Positions 8,113-17,223 of a DNA stretch of 64,000 nucleotides are shown in pieces. How positions within the stretch are numbered: position 1 is the first letter of the stretch; each line of letters starts with the position of its first letter. The translations under genes were made by a program, and so were the position numbers. Source of the DNA: Clostridium felsineum DSM 794 (GTDB lineage: Bacteria; Bacillota; Clostridia; Clostridiales; Clostridiaceae); contig NZ_CP096980.1 in the NCBI RefSeq assembly GCF_002006355.2, forward strand, positions 1 to 64,000, in the 5' to 3' direction. The notes beneath the pieces are model-generated. The model had not been told where the DNA came from. It searched no databases and was given only the letters and a program-made list of their open reading frames with translations.

Positions 8113-8863
8113 CCTTCTCCACCTCCTCTTTAAGATCTTTCATTACCTCACTTGCAACATATGTTAAATCAAGGCTCTGAGGCTCTCTCGGTCTTGCTAA
8201 TTTTATTTCAAATATATTCTTTATTCTTCCTGGATTCGCTGCCATTACCACAACTCTATCTGCAAGCATTACAGCTTCTTCCACATTATGTGTTACAAAT
8301 ATTATAGTTTTCCTAGTTTTTATCCATATGTTTTGAAGCTCAAGTTGAAGTATACTTTTTGTTTGACTATCAAGTGCTGAAAATGGCTCATCCATTAAAA
8401 GCACTTTTGAATCAAGAGTTAATGCACGCGCAAGTGCAACCCTTTGTCTCATTCCTCCTGAAAGCTCATGTATATAAGAATTTTGAAATTTAGTAAGATG
8501 CACCATTTTAAGATATTCAAGCGCTTTTTTACGTCTTTCTTCTTTTGATATATTCTTTACTTTCATTCCGAATTCCACATTATCTATTACCTTAAGCCAG
8601 GGGAAAAGTGCCGCTTCTTGAAACATAAATGCTCTATCTGGTCCCGGCATTTTTATTTCTTTATCATTTAAATACACTATTCCATTAGTTGGTCTTTCAA
8701 GTCCTGCAATTATATTAAGAAGTGTGGATTTTCCACAGCCAGATGGTCCAAGTAAACATATGAATTCTCCATCTTTTATAGAAAGATTCACGTTATCCAA
8801 GGTATGCACGTTTTTTTCTTTTGATATAAAATCCTTTGTTACACCTTTTATCTCTATTCCCAA
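8024..8863 (-). CDS. ABC transporter ATPase, SsuB/TauB-like
   Basis: The 279-residue nucleotide-binding subunit carries Walker A GPSGCGKST, signature LSGGMRQR, Walker B VLLMDEPFSALD and switch His in VTHNVEEA. The MFQEAALFPWLKV stretch is typical of the nitrate/sulfonate/taurine ATPases. The C-terminus extends about 40 residues beyond the usual core, and its last 30 codons overlap the permease gene. It is 20 bp downstream of the binding-protein gene. It energises the importer embedded in the sulfate operon. Confidence 0.9.
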   Translation of the reverse strand: MGIEIKGVTKDFISKEKNVHTLDNVNLSIKDGEFICLLGPSGCGKSTLLNIIAGLERPTNGIVYLNDKEIKMPGPDRAFMFQEAALFPWLKVIDNVEFGMKVKNISKEERRKKALEYLKMVHLTKFQNSYIHELSGGMRQRVALARALTLDSKVLLMDEPFSALDSQTKSILQLELQNIWIKTRKTIIFVTHNVEEAVMLADRVVVMAANPGRIKNIFEIKLARPREPQSLDLTYVASEVMKDLKEEVEKVAKQEYDSDWDFEKSSVLYNSDSNLGANV

Positions 8864-8883
8864 AACTTTTACCTCCTTAAGTT

Positions 8884-9891
8884 TTACTTTTTAATCTCCT
8901 TATTTAAAAAGCTTAAATCAAACATATCTTTAAGATTTGCTTTGCTTTTTATAAAGCCTACCTTATAGGACCAATCTGCCATCTCTATAATTGCTTCTTT
9001 TTCTGGATCATTTGTAACTTTTATTCTTTTAAAGGACGAGTTTAATATTTTCTTTGATAAGCCTTTTCCTGTTACTTCTTTAAGCTGCCTATTTATAGCA
9101 TCTTCAGCCTTTGATTCGTTGCCATTTGTCTTATCCGTTTCCTTAATAAGATTTTCAACAAACTTTTGAACTATATCTGGATGCTCTTTTATAAATTGTT
9201 TTCTTGCTACAACAATTGCTGTTGGATACTCTCCATTTCTCCATATATCCTTATAATTCAGTACAACCTTTGCCCCAACCTCCTTAACAAGTCTTGTCCC
9301 CCATGGTTCTGGAACTAGCGCTGCATCTATTGACCCCTTAGCCAAAAGAGTTTTTATGTCTGAATTTTCTGCCTCAACAATTTCAACATTTCCCCCTTTA
9401 GTCTTATCCTTAAGGCCATTTTCTGATAACAGAATTCTAAGGCTTAAATCTTGAGTGTTTCCATATTGGGGAATAGCAACTCTTCTATTCTTTAAATCTT
9501 TTACACTTTTTATATTTACATTTTTTCTTGAAACTAGTATTGCTCCTGCATCTGCTGCTCCTGCTATAACTCTTATATCACCATTTGATTTTGTATATGC
9601 ATTTATAGCTGGTCCTGGTCCAATATATCCTATATCAACCTCTCCTGCTAATAAGGATTCAACCTCTGTTGATCCTGCGCTAAATTTCTCCCATTTGATT
9701 TTAGTATTCGTCCCTAGTGCTTTTTGAAGTGAACCATCATCCCTTTGAAGCAGTGCTTGTGAGTGTGTTATATTGGCAAAATACGCTATTTTAACCTGTG
9801 ATGTTTTTTTATTTTTTGCTGCACATCCTGATAAAAGCCCCAAGGTAAATACCATTGTAATTAACAAAGCACCAATTTTTATTTTCTTCAA
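8884..9891 (-). CDS. ABC transporter substrate-binding lipoprotein, SsuA/NrtA-like
   Basis: The 335-residue protein has a lipoprotein signal ending LGLLSGC. The mature domain of the SsuA/TauA type contains KIAYFANITHSQALLQ, a GYIGPGPAINAY ligand-loop motif and VPEPWGTRL. The start is TTG with a GAGGGAAG ribosome-binding site. It is the first of three importer genes between aprB and cysD. Family members bind sulfonates, taurine, nitrate or similar anions. Here either sulfate or an organosulfonate is likely because the products around it use sulfate, and no other sulfate permease is visible nearby. Confidence 0.85.
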   Translation of the reverse strand: MKKIKIGALLITMVFTLGLLSGCAAKNKKTSQVKIAYFANITHSQALLQRDDGSLQKALGTNTKIKWEKFSAGSTEVESLLAGEVDIGYIGPGPAINAYTKSNGDIRVIAGAADAGAILVSRKNVNIKSVKDLKNRRVAIPQYGNTQDLSLRILLSENGLKDKTKGGNVEIVEAENSDIKTLLAKGSIDAALVPEPWGTRLVKEVGAKVVLNYKDIWRNGEYPTAIVVARKQFIKEHPDIVQKFVENLIKETDKTNGNESKAEDAINRQLKEVTGKGLSKKILNSSFKRIKVTNDPEKEAIIEMADWSYKVGFIKSKANLKDMFDLSFLNKEIKK

Positions 9892-9908
9892 TTCACTTCC
9901 CTCTCTTC

Positions 9909-10223
9909 CTAGTATTTATTTGCTTCCTTTCTACTAGTTACTACGATTTTTTCATTATTTTTTCTATCAATCATATGCCACTCTAGTTCTTCTTTCTTTT
10001 CACTTACATACATATAAGAACCATTACCACCTATATCTGCTCCTAAAAAGTACTTTATTGCCCTAACCTTGCATTCTTTAAGACATGCAGTACAACCCCA
10101 ACAATCCTTAGGATATTTTATAAAAGCTTTTCCAGCTTCATTTTTGTATATTAAACTTCCAGGACATACATTTATGCATTTTTCACAACCTACACATTTA
10201 TTTTCATCTACTTTAATGCTCAT
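9909..10223 (-). CDS. aprB: adenylylsulfate reductase beta subunit, ferredoxin-type
   Basis: This iron-sulfur partner passes electrons to AprA. The start chosen is the second ATG, 9 bp after GGAAGGG, giving 104 residues. Two 4Fe-4S motifs are visible: CVGCEKCINVCP and CWGCTACLKEC. The C-terminal part (ADIGGNGSYMYV, then LEWHMIDR) matches the AprB wrap-around tail rather than a plain ferredoxin. It is shorter than typical dissimilatory AprB. It overlaps the aprA stop by 11 bp, so the two are coupled. Confidence 0.85.
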   Translation of the reverse strand: MSIKVDENKCVGCEKCINVCPGSLIYKNEAGKAFIKYPKDCWGCTACLKECKVRAIKYFLGADIGGNGSYMYVSEKKEELEWHMIDRKNNEKIVVTSRKEANKY

Positions 10224-11892
10224 AAATCTCATCCCTTCCTATAAGTTTTCTATATACTATATTTATTTTTCCAGCTCTACACACGGAATTCACATATCTA
10301 AGAAAGTTATCATCATCCTTAGCTTTATAACTTTCATTTTGTTCATAACATTTCCACCTAGTTTCACGTCTAGCCTTTAAATGAGCAATTACAACCTTTG
10401 CTACATACAGCCTATCTATAAGTTCAAATATAAATAGAAGTTCATGCATGTCTTTAGCTTTTAAGGTATATGAAAGCTTTAAAAGCTCCTCTATTCTTTC
10501 CTCTGCTATGTTAAGCTTTTTCTCCGTATATCCATAATGCTGTGATATTCCTCCTGCATATTCATCCATAGTCTTTTGCATAGCTTCTTCTAACTCTTCA
10601 AAATTAAAATCACTTTCTCCATTAAAGAAGCCTGTTATTGTATGTACTATTTCTCCTATTTCCTCTTCTGTAACTGTATTTAACTGCTGTTTCTCTGCAT
10701 ATTCAACTGCATTTTCTGCTGCAATTTCACCCTCTGCAAAACAACCTGTAACATATTTTTTAGGACTACCTCCTGATACATCTCCTGCTGCATAAAGTCC
10801 TTCTATTGTTGTCTTTCTTTTAGTATCTACCCAGTACCCACTTGCTCCATGTCCGCCAACTATATAAGGTTCAGTACCTTCTATTTCTATATTGCTTAAG
10901 GCCGGATCTATTTTTCTGTCAAACCACTTTAAAGCCTGTGATGGAGCCATATTTAAATAAGCTTTAGTTAAATCCTCTACTTGATTTTCATTTATCCCTT
11001 CAGTTTTTAAATAACATGGACCATTACCACTTAAGTTCTCCATAACTGTACTATAAAGCCTATTTACCGTCGTAGGTTTTCCATACTTGTGTACATACTC
11101 TTCACCAAGTGAATTAACTTGAGGTGTTTTAACTCCTTGTGCTATAGTTCCAGTAGGTGCTATAGTATCCTTACATCTTAATGCTATAAATCTCATTTCA
11201 AAGGTAGTCATTTCTGCTCCAGCCCTTATTCCCATGGCATATCCAGCCCCTGTGTTAAAAGGTGAATACCACATCTTATGTCTTGAAAAACCAGGATTAT
11301 TAGGTTTGTATATCCCTGAAGCTCCTCCTGTTGTACAGATAACTGCTTTTGCGTAAATAATATATATTTTAGGTTCTTTTACAGAAAAGCCTATAGCTCC
11401 TATGACCTTTTCATTCTTCACAATATAATCAACTATGTTAACTCCGTTTAAAATCTCCACATTGTCTTTACTTTTTAATTCTTTAACTAAAATTGGTTTT
11501 ATATTTTCCCCATTGATTTTTATACTTCTTTTTCCTCTTTGTACATAATTTCCATCTTCATCTTTAAGTATTGTTAGCCCCATTTTCTCTACTGCTTCTG
11601 TTACATGATTAAGCCTTTTTGCCGCATTATATATTAAATCTTCTCTTACAACCTCACTAAATTCTCTTTTTACATAATCCGTAAAGGATTCAGGCGTCTC
11701 ACCTTTTCCTATATATGCATTTAAAGCATTTACCCCAGCTGCAAGACATCCACTTCTCTTTATGTTCGACTTTTCTGCAATTAATATCTTTAGCTTGGAT
11801 TTCTCTGAAGCACTAATAGCTGCAAAACATCCTGCTGCTCCTCCTCCAACTATGAGAAGGTCTGTTTTTAGAATACTCTGTATAATCTTCAT
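10213..11892 (-). CDS. aprA: adenylylsulfate reductase alpha subunit (flavoprotein)
   Basis: AprA reduces APS to sulfite and AMP using FAD. The 559-residue protein begins with an FAD-binding Rossmann motif, LIVGGGAAGCFAA. It has the AprA/fumarate reductase-family fold with GYAMGIRAGAEMTTFEMRFIALR in the middle and GLYAAGDVSGG near residue 385. The C-terminal helical region includes AHLKARRETRWKCYEQN. Pairing with an AprB-type ferredoxin, plus cysC and cysDN in the same operon, favours APS reductase over fumarate reductase. The enzyme class is best known from dissimilatory sulfate reducers, whereas here it sits in an assimilatory operon. Confidence 0.88.
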   Translation of the reverse strand: MKIIQSILKTDLLIVGGGAAGCFAAISASEKSKLKILIAEKSNIKRSGCLAAGVNALNAYIGKGETPESFTDYVKREFSEVVREDLIYNAAKRLNHVTEAVEKMGLTILKDEDGNYVQRGKRSIKINGENIKPILVKELKSKDNVEILNGVNIVDYIVKNEKVIGAIGFSVKEPKIYIIYAKAVICTTGGASGIYKPNNPGFSRHKMWYSPFNTGAGYAMGIRAGAEMTTFEMRFIALRCKDTIAPTGTIAQGVKTPQVNSLGEEYVHKYGKPTTVNRLYSTVMENLSGNGPCYLKTEGINENQVEDLTKAYLNMAPSQALKWFDRKIDPALSNIEIEGTEPYIVGGHGASGYWVDTKRKTTIEGLYAAGDVSGGSPKKYVTGCFAEGEIAAENAVEYAEKQQLNTVTEEEIGEIVHTITGFFNGESDFNFEELEEAMQKTMDEYAGGISQHYGYTEKKLNIAEERIEELLKLSYTLKAKDMHELLFIFELIDRLYVAKVVIAHLKARRETRWKCYEQNESYKAKDDDNFLRYVNSVCRAGKINIVYRKLIGRDEIYEH

Positions 11893-11901
11893 ATGATCCT
11901 C

Positions 11902-12504
11902 CTACAAAATTTCATGCTCCCTTAGATATTCAATTATATCTTGAACACATTGTTTCTCAGTATTTTCATAAGTTTTTACTGTTATATTAGGATTTTCAGG
12001 TGCCTCATATGGTGAATCGATTCCTGTAAAATTTTTTATTTCTCCATCTCTAGCTTTTCTATATATGCCCTTTGGATCTCTTTTTTCACAAACTTCAAGA
12101 GGACAATCAATATAAACTTCTACAAAATCTTCTCCTAAGAGCTTTCTTGCATTACTTCTATCCTCTTTAAATGGAGATATGAAGGTGGTTATTGTTATAA
12201 TTCCTCCATCAGCAAACAATTTTGCTACTTCTGATACTCTCCTTATATTTTCAGTTCTATCTTCGCTTCTAAATCCAAGATCAGAATTAAGTCCATGCCT
12301 TAAATTATCTCCATCCAAAAGATAGGTTAAATAACCCATTTCATAAAGACTTTTTTCTAACAGTGATGCTACTGTGGATTTACCAGAGCCAGAAAGTCCT
12401 GTAAACCATAAAACAACTCCCTTTTGCTTTAACATTTTTTCTCTGTGCTCTCTTTTTATTTTGGTCTCTTGCCAAACTACATTTGTGCTTTTTTTATTAT
12501 TCAT
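11902..12504 (-). CDS. cysC: adenylylsulfate kinase
   Basis: CysC phosphorylates APS to PAPS. The 200-residue protein has an intact P-loop, GLSGSGKSTVA, then LLDGDNLRHGLNSDLGF and the NIRRVSEVAKLFADGG block that binds APS. The tail is typical of stand-alone kinases. It lies between metY and aprA with 9-bp gaps on either side. Because AprAB uses APS and not PAPS, this kinase is not needed for sulfite formation. It may feed sulfation or regulate APS level, which is inference. Confidence 0.95.
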   Translation of the reverse strand: MNNKKSTNVVWQETKIKREHREKMLKQKGVVLWFTGLSGSGKSTVASLLEKSLYEMGYLTYLLDGDNLRHGLNSDLGFRSEDRTENIRRVSEVAKLFADGGIITITTFISPFKEDRSNARKLLGEDFVEVYIDCPLEVCEKRDPKGIYRKARDGEIKNFTGIDSPYEAPENPNITVKTYENTEKQCVQDIIEYLREHEIL

Positions 12505-12513
12505 ACTCTCACC

Positions 12514-13743
12514 TCAAATTGCTTTTAGTGCTCTATCTATGTCTTCCAATATGTCATCCACATCTTCTATTCCAACTGACAATCTAACAAGATCATCATA
12601 GACAGACATTTTCTTTTTCTCTTCTTCTGTGTTTCTTACGCAAATGGTTGAACAAGGATGTATTATACTTGTCTTACAATCGCCCATGTTTGTAAGATAT
12701 AATATAAGCTTTAACTTTCTTAAAAACTTATAGGCTATTTCCTTGCTTCCAAGCCTGAAGGTAAGTATCCCTGAAGCTCCGTTTTGATAATATTTTGTAG
12801 CTAAATCATAATACTTAGAAATCTTTAAATTAGGGTAGTTAACTCCTGTGATTTTATTGTTTTTTTCTAAGTATTCTGCTACCTTCATTGCATTCTCACA
12901 ATGCTTTTCCATTCTTAAAGATAAAGTTTCAATTCCTGTTAAGGATAAAAATGCAGTGAATGGTGACATAGCTGCTCCAATATCTCTAGCTTCTGTACTT
13001 CTTAATTTTGCTGTAAATGCTATTCTTCCATATTTTCTAACATACTGATGAAAAGTTTTATATCTATCATTTTTATATTTTTCACTTCCGCAATCTACAA
13101 TAATTCCACCTATTGCACTTGAGGTTCCATTAATATATTTTGAGGTTGAATGAATTATTATATCAGCTCCATACTTTATGGGATTTATTAAATACGGTGT
13201 TGATATAGTAGAATCCACCATGAAAACTACGCCTTTTTCCTTGCAAACTCCTCCGATTGTTTCAATATCCAAAATATCAAGTTTTGGATTTCCTATAGTT
13301 TCCCCATAAACAAGCTTTGTTTTATCTGTTATGTTCTGCTCTAAAGTTTCTTTGTTTATTTCATCTAAGAATATTGTTTTAACTCCAATATCTTTAAGAT
13401 TTGAAATTAAGTTATATGTACCTCCATAAAGGCCTGTTGAAGCAATAATTTCATCTCCAGAATTAACAACATTTTTTATTGCCATATATATAGCTGCCAT
13501 ACCTGATGATGCGGATGTTGTAGCAAGTCCTTCTTCAACACTTGCCATTCTTCTTTCAAATGCTAGTACAGTTGGATTAGATAATCTACTGTATACATAG
13601 CCAGGAAGTTTCCCCTTAAATATATTTTCCAGTTCTTCAGGTGATTTGTGCGCATAAGCATTTGACATATATATAGGCACATTGGTTGCACCTGTACTTT
13701 CCAAATCATAATTTCCATGAATAAATTTTGTTGAAAGTTTCAT
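12514..13743 (-). CDS. O-acetylhomoserine sulfhydrylase / trans-sulfuration PLP enzyme
   Basis: This 409-residue protein belongs to the Cys/Met metabolism PLP family. It has the YSRLSNPTVLAFERRMASVEEG start region, MVDSTISTPYLINPIKYGADI and the PLP-lysine motif HSTSKYING near residue 205. As the first gene of the sulfate operon it most likely combines sulfide with O-acetylhomoserine (or acetylserine) to give homocysteine (or cysteine). Closely related lyases and synthases share these motifs, so the exact reaction is inferred from context. It starts 18 bp after a canonical AAGGGG site, and an untranslated leader of about 260 nt precedes it. Confidence 0.82.
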   Translation of the reverse strand: MKLSTKFIHGNYDLESTGATNVPIYMSNAYAHKSPEELENIFKGKLPGYVYSRLSNPTVLAFERRMASVEEGLATTSASSGMAAIYMAIKNVVNSGDEIIASTGLYGGTYNLISNLKDIGVKTIFLDEINKETLEQNITDKTKLVYGETIGNPKLDILDIETIGGVCKEKGVVFMVDSTISTPYLINPIKYGADIIIHSTSKYINGTSSAIGGIIVDCGSEKYKNDRYKTFHQYVRKYGRIAFTAKLRSTEARDIGAAMSPFTAFLSLTGIETLSLRMEKHCENAMKVAEYLEKNNKITGVNYPNLKISKYYDLATKYYQNGASGILTFRLGSKEIAYKFLRKLKLILYLTNMGDCKTSIIHPCSTICVRNTEEEKKKMSVYDDLVRLSVGIEDVDDILEDIDRALKAI

Positions 13744-14143
13744 AACTCTAAGCCCCTTTATATTGATATTTCAAATAAAATCACTTATAAAACACATTCT
13801 TTTACTAGGTATTATATTATACCTTTATATATTTTATTTTTACCATAATATATGCTTTAATAGTTGGTAGTTCAGGCTTTCACCTTAAAATAAAGAATTA
13901 ATACTTTTAACCGTTTTGGTCATAATTGCTTTCAAATAGGCATTTTAATATAAAATTTAAGTTTTAATTCCTACTAAATCAATGTGAATATTATGTTTTT
14001 GTTTATAATAAAAATATCACTTTACTATGGAAATGTCAACATTTTTTAACACTATGATACGTAATTTAATTATTTAGTTACATTTAATCAAATTATTCAT
14101 GTGAAAATGCAAAAGTATGATGTAATAACTCTCTAAAAGTAAA
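13744..14143 (-). promoter_or_regulatory. leader and promoter region of the sulfate assimilation operon
   Basis: A -35 TTGACA (14034-14039) and weak -10 TATTTT (14011-14016) with 17-nt spacing point to a start near 14004 and a leader of about 260 nt. I see no S-box, T-box or other riboswitch core in it. A motif TTTAGTAGGAATTAAAAC (minus strand, ending about 13961) resembles one upstream of the sulfite reductase and may be a shared operator. Otherwise the stretch is AT-rich with no credible gene. Confidence 0.45.
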
Positions 14144-14180
14144 ACAGGTGTAAAACTAAATCAATTAGTTTTGCACCTGT
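14144..14180 (-). terminator. terminator after the DUF1062 gene
   Basis: A 16-bp stem (ACAGGTGTAAAACTAA against TTAGTTTTGCACCTGT, one mismatch) is followed by a T-rich run on the minus strand, 5 bp after the gene's stop. Confidence 0.8.
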
Positions 14181-14185
14181 CTATA

Positions 14186-14755
14186 TCAATACCTTTCTAT
14201 TTTTCCCTTAATAATTATCATATTTTCTGTTTTTACCTTACACTTTTTTAAATCAAGGTCTCCTGTGCTTTTAATTTTATCGTTTATAACCAGCTGTTCA
14301 AAACCTTTTTGAGATAAATTTAACTTTTCACGCAAAACAGAAGATAATTTAATTTGAGATGCATATTTGCTTTTTATGTTAAGCTCTACACAAGTTTCAA
14401 AATTAATATCTTCTCCTACTATTTTATACTTTGGAAGTCCAAACTCCCCGCCATTCTTCTGTATTAATTCTAAGTTCATGGCATAACTTTCAGCCAGCTT
14501 TTCATCATTACAATAAAATCCCTCCAACAATTTTGAATCGATACTTTTGGGGTTTATCCTAGAATAGATGGTCATATTCCAGGTAAAATTACAATTTGAA
14601 CATTTATAGATTAACCATACATCTAAATATTTGCGCTGAGCATTTACACGAAATAAATCCGAACAAATATATTCTGTTTTCTTACCACACTTTTTACAAT
14701 ATTTAATTGTAGGTGGTGGGGATATATACTGCAATTCCCACGTTACCTTTTTCAC
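14186..14755 (-). CDS. DUF1062 family protein with zinc ribbon
   Basis: The 189-residue protein starts with KKVTWELQYISPPPTIKYCKKCGKKTEYIC-type sequence and has a second pair, YKCSNCNFTWN. The four cysteines form a zinc ribbon, and this arrangement is characteristic of DUF1062. No biochemical role is established to my knowledge. The start is GTG after AAGGAG. A perfect 13-bp inverted repeat overlaps the ribosome-binding site and may mask it. The gene is monocistronic, with its own terminator. Confidence 0.8.
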   Translation of the reverse strand: MKKVTWELQYISPPPTIKYCKKCGKKTEYICSDLFRVNAQRKYLDVWLIYKCSNCNFTWNMTIYSRINPKSIDSKLLEGFYCNDEKLAESYAMNLELIQKNGGEFGLPKYKIVGEDINFETCVELNIKSKYASQIKLSSVLREKLNLSQKGFEQLVINDKIKSTGDLDLKKCKVKTENMIIIKGKIERY

Positions 14756-14765
14756 TTAAATTACT

Positions 14766-14792
14766 CCTTCCTATTAAAATTTAATAGGAAGG
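14766..14792 (-). repeat. 13-bp perfect inverted repeat over the DUF1062 ribosome-binding site
   Basis: Arms CCTTCCTATTAAA and TTTAATAGGAAGG are separated by one base. On the minus-strand RNA the 3' arm contains GGAAGG of the ribosome-binding site, so the folded hairpin would sequester it. It could instead be a protein-binding operator. Confidence 0.6.
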
Positions 14793-14907
14793 ATAACTGG
14801 TGGATTATCACAAGTATTTCTCATGTTTTGCCTCCTTAGTACGTTTATGTATAAATGATATCATTTGAAAACAAAAAGCTAAACCTCGAAGATAATTAGT
14901 AAAAGAA

Positions 14908-14945
14908 AATGAGCCAGTACAATATTAATCTTGTACTAACTCATT
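14908..14945 (-). terminator. terminator of the haem/sirohaem operon
   Basis: Stem AATGAG..AGTACAA against TTGTACT..CTCATT with a two-base internal loop lies just past the hemB stop, with TTTTCTTTT on the minus-strand 3' side. Confidence 0.75.
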
Positions 14946-14963
14946 ATTATTTCAAAGCATAAT

Positions 14964-15938
14964 TTAATTTTTGTTACTATTAAGCCACTTTGAAGCTTCT
15001 ATTGCATAATAAGTTATTATCATATCTGCTCCTGCTCTCTTAATTGACAAAAGTGACTCTAGGGCTATAGCCTTTTCATCTATCCATCCCATTTTAGCTC
15101 CTGCTTTTATCATAGCATATTCACCACTAACACTATAAGCTGCAACCGGAACATTAAATCTTGTCTTTGCAGTTTTAACCACATCTAAATAAGACAATGC
15201 CGGTTTAACCATTATTATGTCTGCCCCTTCTTTTATATCATCTTCAATTTCAAGAATAGCTTCTCTTTCATTTGCAGGGTCCATTTGATAGCTTTTTCTG
15301 TCTCCAAATTTAGGTGCTGAATCAGCGGCATCTCTAAATGGACCATAAAAAGCAGAACAATACTTAGCACTGTATGCCATTATTGAAACATTCTTATAGC
15401 CATTGTCATCAAGAACAGTTCTAATTTCTTCAATTCTACCATCCATCATGTCTGAAGGTGCGATCATATCTGCTCCTGCCTTTGCATGTGAAAGGGCTAT
15501 TTTACCTATATAATCTAAAGTTTCATCATTATCAACATAACCATCGTGTATTATTCCACAATGACCATGACTTGTGTACTCACACATACAAACATCTGTT
15601 ATTATAAATAAGTCCTTATCAATTTCTCTTATCTTTCTTATTGCTTTTTGAATTATGCCATTATCATCAAAGGCAGAAGAACCTACTTCGTCCTTATGAT
15701 CTGGTATACCAAATAAAATGATACCTTTAACTTTTGCAGCATTAATTTCTGAAATAGCCTCTGGAAGCCTGTCTAAAGAATAATGATAATTATTAGGCAG
15801 CGATGAAATTTCTTTTTTTATATTTTGTCCCTCAACTACAAAAAGTGGATATATAAAATCATCAGAGCTTAAGGTTGTCTCTCTCACCATATCCCTTATA
15901 TAGCTATTTTTTCTTAGTCTTCTATGTCTTCTAAACAT
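14964..15938 (-). CDS. hemB: delta-aminolevulinic acid dehydratase (porphobilinogen synthase)
   Basis: HemB condenses two aminolevulinate molecules to porphobilinogen. The 324-residue protein has the zinc-site cysteine cluster DVCMCEYTSHGHCG near residue 120, the Schiff-base lysine in IMVKPALSYLD and the AAYSVSGEYAMI block. It is zinc-dependent judging by the cysteines. It is the last gene of the operon, 16 bp after hemL, and is followed by a terminator. Confidence 0.96.
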   Translation of the reverse strand: MFRRHRRLRKNSYIRDMVRETTLSSDDFIYPLFVVEGQNIKKEISSLPNNYHYSLDRLPEAISEINAAKVKGIILFGIPDHKDEVGSSAFDDNGIIQKAIRKIREIDKDLFIITDVCMCEYTSHGHCGIIHDGYVDNDETLDYIGKIALSHAKAGADMIAPSDMMDGRIEEIRTVLDDNGYKNVSIMAYSAKYCSAFYGPFRDAADSAPKFGDRKSYQMDPANEREAILEIEDDIKEGADIIMVKPALSYLDVVKTAKTRFNVPVAAYSVSGEYAMIKAGAKMGWIDEKAIALESLLSIKRAGADMIITYYAIEASKWLNSNKN

Positions 15939-15954
15939 TGCCTTGCCTCCTAAA

Positions 15955-17223
15955 TTATAATTTTCTCATAACACTTAAAAATTTCTCTATATCATCTTCT
16001 GTGTGCTTTACACCTAAAAACATTGCCTCAAACTGAGAAGGTGGTACATACACACCATTTCTTATCATATGTTCTGCAAACCTTGAAAACATTTTTGTAT
16101 CTGAAGCTTTTGCATTACTATAGCTTTTAACTTCACCTAATTTTGTGAAGAATACTGTCATCATATTTACACATCTATTTACTACTAAATCAATTCCTTT
16201 TTCCTTTGAGATTTCTAGTATCCCATCTTCAAGAAGGCTGCCCAGTTTATCCATATGGCTATAATACTTTGGGTTTTCATGCAGTTTTTTAAGTGATGCA
16301 TAACCTGCTGCCATTACCACTGGATTTCCTGACATAGTTCCTGCTTGATATACTGGACCAAGTGGTGATAATTGTTCCATTATCTCTCTTCTTCCACCAT
16401 AAGCTCCTGAAGGGAAGCCGCCACCCATTATCTTTGCAAAGGTTGTAAGGTCTGGTTTTACACCGTATATGCTTTGAGCTCCTTTATATGCAACTCTAAA
16501 ACCTGACATGACTTCATCAAATATGAGTATAGTTTTATTCTTTGTACATACTTCTCTAAGCTTAACTAAAAACTCTTTAGCAGCTGGTATAACTCCCATA
16601 TTTCCTGCAACTGGCTCTATTATTACAGCAGCTATCTCATCCTTGTGCTTATTAAATAATGCCTCAACACTTTCTATGTTGTTGTATTCCGCTATAAGAG
16701 TATTCTCTATACTTCCTTTTGGAACTCCTGGTGACCCTGGTATATTTTGCGTCAAAACACCTGAGCCTGCTTCTACTAAGAATCCATCAAAATGGCCATG
16801 ATAGCAGCCTGCAAATTTTATTATCTTATCACGTCCAGTATAACCTCTTGCAAGTTTTACTGCACTCATAGTAGCTTCTGTACCAGAATTAACCATTCTA
16901 ATCATATCTACATTATCAACTGTACTGCATATATATTTAGCAAGCCTAAGCTCTAACTCTGTAGGTGCTCCAAATCCAACACCCTTTTCTAAAACTTCTC
17001 TTACACTATTTAAAATATCCTCATTTTTATGGCCTAAAATCATAGGTCCCCAAGCCTCTACAAAGTCAATATACTCTTTTCCATCCTCATCAAAAATATG
17101 TGAAGCTTCACCTGATTTTATTATAGGTGGATCTATATTTAAATCTCCATATGCTCTTACCGGGCTATTAACTCCCCCTGGCATATACTTTTTAGATTCC
17201 TCAAAAATTTCTTTATTTCTCAT
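15955..17223 (-). CDS. hemL: glutamate-1-semialdehyde 2,1-aminomutase
   Basis: HemL converts glutamate-1-semialdehyde to aminolevulinate in the C5 pathway. The protein has about 422 residues. PGGVNSPVRAYG lies at the start, then MVNSGTEATMSAVKLARG, the PLP aspartate in IFDEVMSGFR and the PLP lysine in FAKIMGGGFPSGAYGG. I chose the ATG at 17223 over the TTG one codon upstream because it is better placed from the GGGAGTG site. The start lies inside the last codons of the cobA-hemD gene, so the two overlap by 11 bp. Confidence 0.95.
   Translation of the reverse strand: MRNKEIFEESKKYMPGGVNSPVRAYGDLNIDPPIIKSGEASHIFDEDGKEYIDFVEAWGPMILGHKNEDILNSVREVLEKGVGFGAPTELELRLAKYICSTVDNVDMIRMVNSGTEATMSAVKLARGYTGRDKIIKFAGCYHGHFDGFLVEAGSGVLTQNIPGSPGVPKGSIENTLIAEYNNIESVEALFNKHKDEIAAVIIEPVAGNMGVIPAAKEFLVKLREVCTKNKTILIFDEVMSGFRVAYKGAQSIYGVKPDLTTFAKIMGGGFPSGAYGGRREIMEQLSPLGPVYQAGTMSGNPVVMAAGYASLKKLHENPKYYSHMDKLGSLLEDGILEISKEKGIDLVVNRCVNMMTVFFTKLGEVKSYSNAKASDTKMFSRFAEHMIRNGVYVPPSQFEAMFLGVKHTEDDIEKFLSVMRKL

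Noticed and set aside
10213..11892. AprA read as fumarate reductase or aspartate oxidase
   Set aside because: The same flavoprotein fold is shared, but the AprB-type partner and the cysDNC context fit APS reductase better.
13744..14143. S-box or T-box before metY
   Set aside because: Neither the S-box core nor a GGTGGTACCGCG-type T-box sequence is present.
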